Source of the DNA: Ptychodera flava
Lineage: Eukaryota > Hemichordata > Enteropneusta > Ptychoderidae
NCBI RefSeq assembly: GCF_041260155.1
Contig: NC_091930.1
Coordinates: 14,938,156-15,002,155, forward strand
DNA: 64,000 nucleotides
Direction of reading: 5' to 3'
The translations under genes and the position numbers were made by a program. How positions within the stretch are numbered: the first letter of the stretch is position 1; each line of letters opens with the position of its first letter. Under the pieces are notes generated by a model. That model saw only the letters and a program-made list of their open reading frames with translations, searched no databases and was not told where the DNA came from. Of this stretch, positions 1 through 13,926 are shown piece after piece.

Positions 1-3000
1 ATTTGCGACCTTAACTCAAAGCCTCTTGTGACGATTTTTTGATTAATCACGTGACCAAAATTTATAGTTCTGTCGTCAGGCAACCTTTTTTTCTTTCTGC
101 ATGAACAAATTTCGTTATAATGAGCTTTGTGCGCCTTTTCAGTTATGTTGTGTTATTGGCTGTGAGTTGGTCTTGCTAAGTCATAAACTTATTTTAAGCG
201 TCAACAACAATTCCGAATGAATTTTCCATATGTGTCCAATCATTTGTTTGCTTAAAGACTTGACTAAGTAATGTACATGTGTGGTGCAAAACCTGGCGAC
301 GCCATGTCCCCGGTCCCATGGAAACGTGATCCGTCCGTCAACGCGGTTGGCAAATATGCTAATGCGGGGAACCTCGCGCATGACTTTGATAAATGAAAGT
401 AAATTTGAAACACGGAAACGTTGTAAATACCGTGGCAAGAATATGGACATTTCATGAGTGTAAACCATTAAAGTTGCAATATGGATCAAAATTGTCGATT
501 TTTTTTCGTAAAACTTGAGCAAATAGACCATACTACGTTGAAGTACTCTTCTTAGCTAAGCCTCTTACCAATCCCGGCATTCAAACACGTTCATTTTGAT
601 ACGTTGCGGCCGCCTAGAAAAACTGTTTTGTAAACAAACTTTCAAAACAAAAACATTGGCGTTTCTACTGTGCACGTGACAAGTACCACCAAGAGTGATG
701 ACGTCTCAATAGAGTGCACGTTGGAGGGGCGATGTTGACACGATGACAGAACTGGACATACATAATGATAATTTATTGTAAATTTTGCGTTTAACTTTGG
801 TGGCATCACAGTCTTTCAGAAATATAAGTATATCGATATGATAAAGTGCAGCTCGACAAAAGATCGTGTGATTGATTTTTCTCACCGATATACACGTATG
901 TCAGTGCCGCGCCGTAAGCACCTGTGTACGTTCGATCGATCGAGCGTCCAGACCACGTACACCGATCTGGTTGTGTTCACCGCGTACCTGACAGCGTTTC
1001 CGCAATCCTCTCCCCGTTGTATGTTGTTACATTTTTCATGTTAAAATGCGAGGTACTGGAGGTATCTGCACACTATATTTATTTGAAAGCTTTGCCCACT
1101 TCAGCATACGGTATCATCCACCACTGCAGAAGTTCGGCAGCTGTCTTGCCCCTCAGACTGGTCTTGCATGGCCATGTCAGCGCGTCGATCGACGCGTCGT
1201 AAATAAGACCATGCCATTAATGATGGAGACTGCAGTTTTTCTTTGTTTCCGAAAAATGCGTATTTGACCTGAAGGATATAGATTATCAATGAATGCTAAC
1301 AGATCTAAGTTATTTCCTTGCGGAGGGACTACGGCCCCTACGGCCCGGTTCATCACATTACAAATCGTTGCCCGAGGAAACATCGCTGGCTAGCGAAGTT
1401 GATCATCACACAGTGGCGACGTTGGTGTTTTCGCGAGAAACTGTAGACACAGTCTGCCTCCTCGACGTGGTGCAATAGTCGCGTGTCACTCTTTTTTCTG
1501 GTTCCATCTTTCGATCTGACAAAACAATATTAACAAAGTTTATTTTGCCGACATTTTTGGCTAAAATCTTCCATTTTTACCAGGCTGAATCAGTAAGCAG
1601 AGACCCAGGGCGCGGGCAGAGACCTGACCGCTTTCCCGTTGGCCGTTGGAAGGCTAGCTAGGCACGTTGACACGATGTTGCTATTTCGCAAACCGTTACC
1701 ATGCACCAAATGCGCATGCGTATATATTCAAATAGTAAAAATGACGTTTCAAATTCTGTGCTTTACTCTCGCAATCAGTACGTACCAAAACAGCAATTTA
1801 TTCGGTAATTAAATCAATTTACTCAAATTAGAGCCATCCCCGTGTTCCTGTTAATGGTCGAATCTGCAAATGAAACTGTCATGGATTTTTCTATAGGGGG
1901 GCCTAAAGTTAAATCTTCGAAATTTGAAGGTCAATTCTGATCCATATTGCAACTTTAAAGGTAATTGATGGTTGGGACTTGGCGACACTATATTTCAGCC
2001 AGTGACATCCCGAGTGTGTGATCTATCTTACTATCTCTGTGCTATGGCGCTCAGCCAGTCTGCGTGAACATATGTCCCTCTATACAGAAGCGGTAACGAA
2101 AATAGTAATACTGCATTTAACAAGATGAATTTAGAACTGGCAAATGTATTTACACTCTTCGAGAAAGACCTATCCATTCTCCCGGAGTTTTTGTTCATTG
2201 TTGATGGACATTTTAATCAATTCATTTTTTGGAATATGTATTTACCCTTTACAAAAGATTGGTACATATATCTGGGGGTAATTAGTTTAGACCGCGTGTC
2301 TTACATTTAAAATACGAAACCTCTGTAGAGTTAAATGGAAAAAATAATAAATTGGTTAATTTCTGAAGCGCTTTTATTACGTTTCATGTAAATATTTTGT
2401 TCATCAACTGAAGAATAATTCATAACTGTCGTCAAAACAGTCAATGGTGGGGCAGAATGCCAGCTTGGATGGACGGATCTCAAATGTCGAATCGCGTCAT
2501 GCACCCGAAAACAAACGACGGCAACACACTAGACTTGCGTCGTTGCTGTCCTAACGCACTTTGGCTGACGAGAAGTTTCTCTGAAACGAGAATTGCTGTG
2601 AGTGTGGGCTACCAACGGGCCCATCCATCAAAGCGCGACTGTAATAGATAATGACTTTTTCTGGCTCACCGATATCAATTGTGATATATTTAGGATGCCA
2701 GAATTTGATAAATAGTCTGCTTGCAATTCAAAATGAACAAGGTGTTAATGTTTTTTACTCTGATTGAACTGGCAGCACATAATGAAAAAAAAAACGCCTT
2801 CAGTTTGTTTTTTTTATTAGCTGCGTGTCGGCAGCAGCCTCTATATATTATAAAATCTCGTAATGACAAACAAAGTGGTGAAAAATCATACCAAAATGTA
2901 AAATGGAAGAAAAAACCAGCAGGACACGGTACAATACATAAATCAACATATGTTTGTCAGTTGAGATTATTGGGGCTGACGTTAAAACCTTCACCTCGAA

Positions 3001-3529
3001 CCAATAAAGTCTGCAATTTCCAATTGATATTCAGTCTTCATGTTAGTACATACCCGTCACAGGAACAAAAAACCCTTGATTTTGTGAGGTCTGTGAATGT
3101 GAACTTGACAATTTTGGTTCATCAGAGTCGCGTCGCGTTTCCTAATCGCCTTTCGCCACAGTCGAAGCGCATATAACCGTTGATTCCAAATATAAACTTG
3201 ACAAGTTCGTTACGCTTCATTTCAAGGTGGCAATAAAAGTCAAACACGTACAGCCATTTCAAAGACAACAATCAAAGTCAATGGCGTGGCAGTTCAGTGA
3301 CGAAATGCCAGTAGTTCCCATGTGATCGTGAAGATTCTAAATGGCGTCGTACATGTGCAACTGCTGTCACAGCTAAACGTCGGTGCCGTTTTACACTTTG
3401 CGCATAACCAACCAGAAACCTGTAAATTCTAAAAACTCAACTAAAACCAAAACATCAACACTGTGTCAGATGATTAAATTACCGACAGTTTACCCGTCGC
3501 CGTGTATTATCATCTGTATTATCTATCTT
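1..3529. other. Non-coding region, no gene recognised
   Basis: No open frame here resembles a known protein family. The longest (2721-3176) lacks domain motifs and starts at a non-ATG codon. One local curiosity is a perfect 16-bp palindrome, CGCGTCGATCGACGCG, at 1181-1196 in a GC-richer patch. I see nothing else I can name. Confidence 0.5.
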
Positions 3530-3530
3530 C

Positions 3531-3932
<402 letters not shown>

Positions 3933-4111
3933 TCATATATTATCATATATTATCATATATTTCTCTCTGCCTGTCAGTTCTTAAATGAAGCGTCATTTTT
4001 CACTCCACATTTCATCGTTAGCATGTTATTTCTCTCTATTAATATATTTTTCAGTTTTTTTAGTTTCGTGTCTTTTTCTGACACGTCAATTTATTCGGCG
4101 TCGCTGATCAC

Positions 4112-4152
4112 ACATAGATAGATAGATAGATAAATAGATAAGATAGATAGAT
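4112..4152. repeat. Short (GATA)n tract
   Basis: A degenerate run of GATA units about 180 bp downstream of the long TCTA array and complementary to it. The two could pair as a loose inverted repeat. Confidence 0.8.
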
Positions 4153-4447
4153 CCGTTTTTTCGAGGCAAAAGTGATTTGCAGGAAGCCTGTGCGGGGTTC
4201 TTAGCTAAACCATTACACCTTCAACACTGACATTGTCATGGAAACGTCAGCGTTACTGTACTCCATACAGTGGTTGAAATACAATATTCAGTTGGGAGTA
4301 CCTAACGGGACAGTAGTTAGCGGAAATTCGAGGTTTTCAAGCGAAGAGCAGACGATGAAAAACTATGAGGAAAGTATCCAATGTCGGAGATGGAAATGCC
4401 ACTGAGGTTACGAAAACGACATGTGATCTCAGAAAAGCCTGCTACTT

Positions 4448-4830
4448 TGAGTAAAGTTTAAGGTAGAATGCTTCTCGGGACAGATAGTCTGACAATCAAA
4501 TTTTCACAATTCTTGTTAGATGAAACATTTTTTTATGCCCGTTTTAAAGCTTTTGGAGTGAGAAAAGGTTTTCGGCTTTCTAGTTTTTCGAAAAATGAAA
4601 ATTTCATTTTAGCCAATAGAGTTAAAACAGGGATGGCAGCCATTTTGAATTTCAAATATCGAAAAACGTCGGGTAGTTTGCTTCTCTCGTACCAAATTTT
4701 TCGAGGTGATCCCTGATTTTCATTCCTGATTTGGTAAGAGTTGTGGTTGATAATTTCGTCGAGTAAAGTTTTGAGCGAAAGTTTAAGTCTTTCTCTTTTC
4801 GAGGCGTGTACTGCCTGAAGGGAATCTTCT
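4448..4830 (+). repeat. Dispersed MITE-like repeat, copy 1
   Basis: The best complete copy of a roughly 400-bp family seen at least eight times in the window. It starts near AGGTAGAATGC and ends near its approximate reverse complement (GAGGCGTGTACTGCCT), which suggests short terminal inverted repeats. Shared internal blocks include GAGTTAAAACAGGGATGGC, CTCGTACCAAATTTT and CCCTGATTTTCATTC. Other copies lie near 16.56-16.75 (minus), 17.48-17.74 (minus), 20.61-20.90, 35.69-35.85 plus 40.98-41.17 (split), 51.92-52.19 (minus), 57.10-57.33 and 59.25-59.50 kb. Non-autonomous, with no coding content. Confidence 0.7.
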
Positions 4831-5958
4831 CACGCACACATACTGCACTATTAAAAATCAACCTTAGATAACCTAAGGTAAGGATGCATTAGCGAAACGC
4901 AGAGACGGGAAATACTCCTGGGAAGAAACAGATTTAATGTTAGGCCTACGAGTGAAAAAAAAAACAATTCATGGAAGAAATGTTCGGTCGGGATAATTTT
5001 TGCCTGGAAATGTTTGTGCAATGTGGGGATTTGTTAAATCTCTTTAAACAACTTTAACTATTTAAAGTGTTAGTTGGCCGTTAGTCGCATTTCGTTGGCT
5101 ACTTCAAATAAATCGGCGGCGATGATGATATCCGTTTACACATCTTGTGTATCAATTTTACATTGCGTGTAAGCTGTCGGCGATATCTGCATGAAGGTCT
5201 TATCCGTCTAAAACGTTTTTTTAGGCATGTTTCCACGACACTGCTCGCCAACGATGTTTACAATCCTTGTTAAGTCTCTAAGCAGCTTTTTTTCTCTGGT
5301 CTAATCTACATCAATCTCCAATTAACTCATATTCGCATCGACACACTTCATTCGTCATTTTACGAAATCTGTTCCGCGCGCTCAATAACCATCGGGCTAT
5401 CACCGGGGCAACAAGGCGTAAAGATTTCTTTCTGAGAACATCTTTTCATTTTGGAAATGGATACTAAGTGGATCCTCAATGGGCATAAACATGATTGCAC
5501 CGCGGTAATATCACCCTATTAGATGCCTATTACACAAACTCGGTCGACTGCAGACTATATGAAGTGTCGTTTTTAGCTTGTCAAAGATCTTTAAAAGATG
5601 ATAGTCTATATTTTTGCTATGACATTTTGCCATTCGCACCTGCTTCACCAGCTCATTCTGTAATGGCAAAACAGGCAGGACTGTGACTTGCATTCGCAAT
5701 GTTAGATTCTCGAGCTTATTAGAAGGAGCTTATATGTGACAGGCATGTTCTGGCCTCTACAACCTAATCACTATTTTGTAGGTTTTTTTATGAATATTTT
5801 ATACACTGGTGATCTCGACAACCTCGGATGATATTGTCATTATTTGTTTGATATTGGTTTCCGTGGTAACCAATCTCACTAGTGCACGTTTTTGATCTAA
5901 AACATTTATGACGTGTCAAAGGAAACATTACGAGTATTTCTACCCAGCCTATAGCTGA

Positions 5959-6486
<528 letters not shown>

Positions 6487-6893
6487 ATGAATTTAATTAT
6501 TGCCAATATTTGAAGATTCATTGCGTGTACTTATACTTTAATATTTTACTTATTACTTTGTTAACTCAGTGTGTTAACTTTCAGGATCATATTTTTTTAA
6601 ATACTTTAGTAATTGTCAGTAGCTCTCATTGTACGAACTGCTAATCGCTGCTGTCATTCTGACTGATCCAAAATCTCTTCTTTCGTGAGACATTAATATT
6701 GTCAAAAAAACTTCTGTAAATTTGTTCACAGCTAGACACGTGGTTATGACCGCAGATCAGGAAAGTAGCGAAATTGTCTATATTACAATTAAAAAGGCAA
6801 TTGAGTGCCAAATCTCACCGCAGTCTATCGGTTGATATGTCACTTGTCACGAGACTGTCTCACTCTTTTTGCTATATTCAATGGATTGTCCAT

Positions 6894-7110
6894 TAAGCAC
6901 GATTGGAACTAATTTGTGATAATTGGATGGTGAAGTAATGTCGATTTAATCTACAAATGTTATCTCATCTGCTTTTCTTTTTACAATACACAACTTGTTT
7001 TTATGAGTAATTTGTAATATTGCAACATTCAGCTATACGGCAACTAACACTTTTGAGAAATTTGCAAAATATGAAAATCCAATTATCCCAAATTAGTTCC
7101 AATCGTGTTA
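6894..7110. mobile_element. Tc1/mariner-like MITE, copy A
   Basis: A 217-bp element with terminal inverted repeats of about 28 bp. The left end reads GCACGATTGGAACTAATTTG and the right end is the matching complement ending CCAATCGTGT. TA dinucleotides sit at both ends, the usual target of Tc1/mariner transposases. Its interior is clearly homologous to the copy at 53951-54172. There is no open frame, so it is non-autonomous. Confidence 0.75.
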
Positions 7111-8451
7111 TTTACCTACCGACTTTCACCGAGCAGTAAATTTCGGTATCGGATGACGTGTAGTCTGATAACACTGACGCGGAGTCCAATAGCTTTGATT
7201 TTTTTTAAGGCGCTGTTCAACCTCACGGTCGACTTATGTAAACATCGAGGGATCTGACGCAATATCATTCTTCTTTTTATCAAACGGTGACAGTCCAAAC
7301 ATTGTAAGTAAAACCAGTAAAAAAATATGGTTATTGATTCTTCGGGACTGCGATTTCTTTACTGTGCTGGTTGGATTCTCGTCCTGCGCGCCCAGCCGAC
7401 GCGTTTACGCGCTTGACGTGTACCCAGTTCGCACGCAATCCAGCGACGAACTATACGTTCGTATAGGGCATACTGAAAACAACTTTTTTTTCAACTTTAC
7501 TGGTTACGTGCGACTTTTAAAAGATATATCATCGGCAAGGTTAATGAAAAATACCTAGATTTGTGACCTTGTTCATCAAACGCTTCAAAATTCAGGTATC
7601 ATATAGAAAAAAGAATAACGAACGAGTCAGACAAGCTTGCGTGACTTCCATGACATCAAGACAGAGCAGTCGTTCTCACGTCATATTGTCAACCGGGATT
7701 TCAAAACAGGCATAGAGATATAGACAACGCCACGGAAAGGAATGCTCGTACATTCACACACATCGGATCAGCATATATACGAATTGTGGCCTTAACCCTA
7801 CATGTAAATTCCCAAAATACGCCGTAGACGTTAATTGTTGCACGTAAATCGCGCATCTACCTTCATGAATCCTCCACATGAACAAAAACACTCTTTGCTT
7901 GTGAGAAGAACAATTGTAGCAACATTTCAAGAACAGCAAATAGTCGTACGACAGATCTTCTCGAGTTAGAGTACAGAAATTATTGTACACAATATAGTTT
8001 CTATCTTTGTATTTCGACTTGTATATCTCTTATTGATCGTTTTGTTTTTAGTTGAAAAACATTTTTTGGCAAGAAGCTGAAGCTCATTTGAATAATTCGC
8101 ACAGAATTTGAATTTTCCTGTAGCTACATCTGCCTGCCTTTGTATATTTGCCACAGAATACATCTCGTGTGTCTTTGTCAGTGGAGTGTTCGGTTAAATT
8201 ACCTCACGTGACCTAATTCAAGAAGCCACGAAGCACGAGAGCGCTGTATGATTTACACCACCACTACACCTGACCAATTTCCCCCCACAGCAAATAATTG
8301 CTCTTGATTTAGAAGTCAGCTTCTCTCGTGAACGTGACCTGTTGACAAAATCGAGGCGCTTCCGTCGTGTGTGGATTTACCGCAATGAATGGATTTATAG
8401 CGAACTGACAGTATTCTGTGTTTGATAAGCCATGATATCAATTAGTGAGAG

Positions 8452-8524
<73 letters not shown>

Positions 8525-11150
8525 CTTTTCATATAAGAGAGTGACAGAGGGAAGGAGAGAGACACTTTGATTTTGATTAGCAGGGCTTGCATCGTCGTTC
8601 AAAGTCAACGACAGATTTTTGAGAATCACACACACATAGCGGTGTGGATGTAATGCGTAAAGTTGCTGTATTTAACAGCCCTGAGGCAGAAATGTGAATT
8701 TGAAGGTTGAGAAAAGTCAATGGTTATTTTTATACGTAAATGGAAAAAAAATACATTATTAAACATCTCGATTGAAAGGTTTTGAGGTTTTTTTATTATT
8801 GGCAATAAAATGGAATCGAGGGAAAGTGGGTACATTGAAGTGATGTGAGTTTTTACGGCATTTGCAAAGCACTCATGATGACGAGTCAGTCGGACTGTCC
8901 GTAAAATTTCAAGCGATGGCTTCAAACTATTAATTTTCATGCCGCGTTTTAAAGCTAGAAATAAAACAAAATATTACAAAAAAAGTACCGCGAATCCAAA
9001 ATAACTATACGTAAGAGTCAATACCCTCATTTGCAGGCGTCTATGCGAAGAATGTGATGTCACTCGGCGTTTGATGATACTTTGGGAACAAAATTTATTT
9101 TTGTCAGCATTTTACTGATCTCGACGTAGATTGACTGGCATTACATTAACAGGCATAATTCGAGTAATATTAAATGCGAAAAATAACCAACATCACCAAT
9201 TTGTATATTTTATTCGTACAAAGCTAGCGTCAGTCTGCGGTCTTTGATAAACCGCATTCGAATGCGTTATTTGCTCGACTAGTATAAGGTTCGTCTACTC
9301 ATAGAGACGGGACGACATAATTTTATCAAATCGTGACTCACGAGTGGCGTCATTTAGATGCTGTAATTGAGTTCACTTTTGGTGTTTAAGGTTTAAAAAC
9401 CGAAGTTTTATTGCGGACTTGCGATACTTGAAAATGTTAATATAACTTGTCGGCAGTAGTTTGCTGCCCTCGTATATCACCGGAAAACATTAAAACACAA
9501 CCCGAAAGTGTGTACCTTCGTTATCGTGCTTCGGAAAGAGGTCGTCGGCTCATTGAAACGGCCCCGCATTACATAATTGCACTTTTTTATGCAACCCAAG
9601 AGTGAAAGCTTTCAAAACAGAACCATTGAATATTCGACGTCCGCACGGAATACTGATAAAGCTAGGCTAAAACGCCATATGTCGGCAGTCGTCACGAAAT
9701 GAATAACGAGGCCATACAAAAAATGCGGCTTAGCTTAGCGGCTTGCAAAGCCCGCACGGGAATGAAATTCTTGCATCCGAATTACGCTTTATCTCTGAAA
9801 GGCGATCGAGTTCAGGGCGCTGGAAACTTCTCAATAAGTGCCATTGTTCAGAATCGACACAAAACTGACTTGGAATATTAATCCGATGGCAAAACGTCCC
9901 TAGAAGACGTTCCTGTAAAAAAAAACCTTTCAGAGAATAGTTACAAAGCCACGCTGCAATATTTCTGCTCTCCAATATTGGAAGACGGAAAGGGTTATTT
10001 GCATCGTACGTATATCTCGTCACTGCTTACTGCTGTCTAGAGACGCTGAACTTGCAAAAAGATTGCATTTTATAAATGCGCATGGTGTCCTTTTCGGTCC
10101 CTTGCATCCGATTCTAATACAACGGCGGAAGTCGACAGTTTCGCTCGCGCTTCTGAGATTTTCCATGCTAAGTATATTCCAAACGTTATGGTAAGTTTGA
10201 GTTTATCCAAGCAAAATGGCATCCAAAACACGCGCAGATTTGAAATAAGTTGGCATTTCAATGTTTCATGCAGTAAAATAACGACGGTGTTTCCATACGG
10301 ACTTTTTAATACCAACATATGTACTTAAATTTAATGTTTTGTGGTGGCCGAGTCACGCGCAACTCAAAACTTATGGCTTATAGAAATTTCCATGTCAAGT
10401 GAAAGGTTTTCATCATATATACGGCGTTCCTACTATGTTACCTTTGAGCGAGTTCGATAATGTTGAAAGTCTGACGAGCAAAATAAGACTTAGCTGGCCT
10501 TAAAGACACTCAACAAAAAGCACTGTCTTTCGATTCATTTATATGAATTAGAACAAAAGAGAGACTAACACTGTCGCACAGAAAGCACGTTGCGACTCTC
10601 CTCTCTGACGTCATATAATGAAAATCTCTTGAGTGGTTAAATCATATATAGAAGATGACATTCTTGATTGAAAAGCTTGTAAATGCCAAAGATAAAATAA
10701 GAAAGCGTCTACCTTTACCAAGATTGAATGAAATCCCTCTTAGTCGTGTATGCAATCATAATAAAACAACTGTGGATAGTAGAAACACTCCAAAGTGACA
10801 TTTTAAGACTCATTAAGCCAGTACCGTTGAACACACAGCTCTAGGCAAGTGACTCAATGTTGTGCAAATTGTATACTTGGTTATTAGTAATAAAAGGGCG
10901 ATAACTAGTGTCCACAGTCGAGGGAACGTTCTTAATCATGCAAAATACACGTCATCGATCCAGACTGTCAACAGAGAGAGAGAGCCGATCGGCCGACCAC
11001 AGCAATGCACCGTATGAACAAATAAAGACAAGGCGTAGCATTGCAAGCGGGGCTCCTTTTTGTTGTTGAACGATAATCAGAGTGAAAGTGGGGTTAAAAA
11101 AAGTGCGAGAGAAAGCAATTCTACCAGTCAGTAATAAAGTAACGGTTTAC
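7111..11150. other. Intergenic DNA, no gene recognised
   Basis: Apart from a CT microsatellite near 8.5 kb, I see only short uninformative open frames here. None carries a recognisable motif or a convincing pair of splice sites. Confidence 0.45.
8456..8521. repeat. (CT)n dinucleotide microsatellite
   Basis: About 33 uninterrupted CT units. The arginine-glutamate and leucine-serine frames across it are repeat translations. Confidence 0.95.
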
Positions 11151-11338
11151 CTGGAACTGCCACAGACGCATCATGGTCGGCGTGCTTTCTCGCTCGATGA
11201 AAGCGTGCCAAGTGAAGTCGGGCTGGCAGCCAGTCTCAACAAGTGACTGTACACAAATTGTGTACGGATGCGGACAGGTCTCTTGATGCGCATGTGCGAA
11301 CGCTAATACTGGAAGCGACACTTCATGCAGCCGAGCTC
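11151..11338 (-). CDS. Possible isolated coding exon, function unknown
   Basis: On the minus strand a GC-richer open stretch reads LVETGCQPDFTWHAFIE and continues to MMRLWQFQ. It ends at a good donor (CCAG/GTAAAC) and has a plausible acceptor (ACGAAAG/GAG) upstream, giving a 188-bp phase 1-to-0 exon. Its base composition stands out from the flanks and it contains three cysteines. I do not recognise the family and no partner exon was found, so it may be chance. Confidence 0.22.
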
Positions 11339-11525
11339 CTTTCGTAATCAGAGAGCGACGGGTGACAGGAAAGTGTATGCGATAAAGTGCATCCACCACA
11401 ACTGTTAATATTCATAGAGGGGCTGTAGCGAGGAGATCGGGGACTCTTAACCAGGGCAGAAATATATCTGTTAATAGGAAACCTGATAAGCTACGTTTGA
11501 TACCGCTCCGTGGCAAATTCAATAT

Positions 11526-11556
11526 TGTGTGTGTGTGTGTGTGTGGGGGGGGGGTT
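11526..11556. repeat. Short (GT)n tract followed by poly-G
   Basis: Nine to ten GT units run into a ten-base G tract. Confidence 0.85.
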
Positions 11557-13131
11557 GTGTATTTCTCCGTGGAACTCACTGCAGTCTGAAATTCACAATG
11601 CTGGAACTGGTGTTTTTTAACGAGGGTTGAAAGCCATCTTTTTAGAAAATTATAACAATATTAATAGTAAACCCCAATTCATTACGTTTATATGTCACAT
11701 GGCGACATGTCTCTACCAATGCGACAATCTATGAAAAGAATTGATTGTTGAAATCATGATGTTTTGTCATGATTAACGTTTTCTGAGTACACAGCAACGA
11801 AGTCCATCAAGTGAAAAAACCCGCACAATGGGTATGTTCAGCTTTGCTTAAGCTGGCTTGATTTGTGGCATTAAATAAATCAATGACAATTTACGATAAT
11901 CTGTCACATTCTTTGCATAGCAATAAATCCATGGCTGTCTGCCATGTTCATTACAAAGCGCGTCAAGGATCCTGAAAATGACAGATTTTCTGTAATAGGT
12001 GCTAGGAGGAAAACGTCCAGGGGACGAGTCCAATAGCGTAAGATACGCTGTCATAAAAGGGCATGACGAACTTCAGAAGAGAAATGATAGTATGAAGTCT
12101 ACAAGAGTTTCGCTCATTACCTGACTACAGAGAAATGACGGACTGACTGTGTGACTGACTGACTGACTGCCTTACTCATACACTGACTGACTAGCAGTTC
12201 AAGGTTGAATTTGATTTTAAGTGGTGGCGTGTACATGTAATAAGGCTATGCTCATATCTGGTGTGCTAAATACTTCCGTTACTTATACATGTATTATCAC
12301 CGTCGTCCTCGTCGCCGACGTTACATCCACCATCACCACCATCATCATCATCTGCGCAATTCTGTAAGCCACAGAATGCCATCACGAGCTATCCTTTACA
12401 CTTAGTAACTACTTGAGCAACCAGTATGAACTATAGTGCGTAGTGAAGGCGACAGGTGTATGCACGGAGCCAATGCTGTACAAGTACATGTCGCCCTCTA
12501 CGATACTAAAAGGCAAGACGGACACCTCGAATGCCTGATCGACGTGAGTTGTGGTGAGACCTCATACTAACATCCAATCAATTTGTGAATAAAATAGGTC
12601 AATTCTTAAACGTCATACTCAAATTGATGCATTAAGAAATCTAGGGATTTTCTGAAAAAAAGAAGCTCTCTTTACCACTTCAATTTCCTGACCGTTTTCT
12701 CTGAGTCGAGCGCCGCGTATCCTGTTCGGTGAGGTATTTACAATGTGAAATATTAAACGGAGTAAAGCGACAGAAGACAGCAAAAGGAAATTTAAACGTA
12801 GCAAGCAATTCTGTCAATATCAGAGTTGAATGATAAACAAAAGCATGTTGATATCACTGTTTCATTTACTTCTTTTGTCCACTGTGCGCTTACGTCGACA
12901 TATGTTCAAATACACCAACAGAGGGCGTTTCATTTTGATGACAAGGTAAACAACACAACAAAATACTAGATCGTCCCCACAACAAAAACAAGGTTACTTT
13001 CGTGCGGTATCCGTAGATTGACTTAATAGGTTTTGCAAGCCACGAAGCAAAGCATTGTGGGTACAGTCAGCAATATTCTATTTTAAGGACATATTAGTAA
13101 GGTGTTTATTGTCACGGAAGCGATAAGATCA

Positions 13132-13264
13132 ATGCAACGGTCTCTATTGGGTTCGCCCGTATCTCTCTTTACTGTGATTGTCTGTTCATCTTTTAACCAC
13201 ATACTCGGCATCGACATGTTCCAAGGATGTTACAAGTGGGTGGCGGCTGTTAGTTTTTTTGCAG
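13132..13264 (+). CDS. Candidate signal-peptide first exon of the adhesion GPCR gene
   Basis: An ATG opens a hydrophobic reading frame beginning MQRSLLGSPVSLFTVIVCSS. An internal Met begins a second hydrophobic stretch, MFQGCYKWVAAVSFFAG. The frame ends at a good donor (GCAG/GTACAC) in phase 1, which is the phase needed to join the first Ig exon at 21288. The joined product would place a plausible leader just before Ig domain 1. Against it: the intron would be 8 kb, no intermediate exon was found, and a chance hydrophobic frame with a GT is not rare. Treat it as the best candidate and not a demonstrated exon. Confidence 0.3.
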
Positions 13265-13838
13265 GTACACAGCATCGTGGCACTCTGGCGAATTTCCCGT
13301 GGCATTCGTGAATGGCTTGGTCGCCGGGAGTAATTTGACATGTTAAAGAAATCGGTCTCCGAGGACGCGCGCTCAACACTTTCAATAAAAACGTCCAGAG
13401 TTCTCACGGGGAAATGATCAAACTGCGTACTTGTGATGCACGTGGCGGTTCATTATCTTTAAAAGCAGCACGCGGCCTGAATTCTGAACGGGAGCTGTTT
13501 TCATCGAGAAAGCAATATAATGCATCAAAACATTTCTCAGAAAACCGTTGCGCCAGTTTTCAGTATTCAATGGCAATCCTTGTCACTGTAGTATTTGCAA
13601 TTTTATCTTGATGAAGTGGAAATTAAAATTACATGAAAATAATACACGACCATTCCCCAAAATTCAATCATTTATTACGATAAATGAATAATTGATTGAA
13701 CTTTTTCAATAAATGTTTGCCATTTTCTTCATTATTTGGACATATTGCGGAGATCGTGAAATTAAATGCTAACATGAAAGTCAAACAGTCTCAGAAAGGG
13801 CCTTGTTACGCGATGACAAAGCTATTTGTCAACTGTTA

Positions 13839-13926
<88 letters not shown>

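Noticed and set aside
1181-1196. 16-bp perfect palindrome CGCGTCGATCGACGCG
   Set aside because: Noted as a feature detail only. A single palindrome without context gives no functional inference.
2721-3176. 151-codon open frame
   Set aside because: Non-ATG start, no motif, composition of ordinary AT-rich DNA and no splice context.
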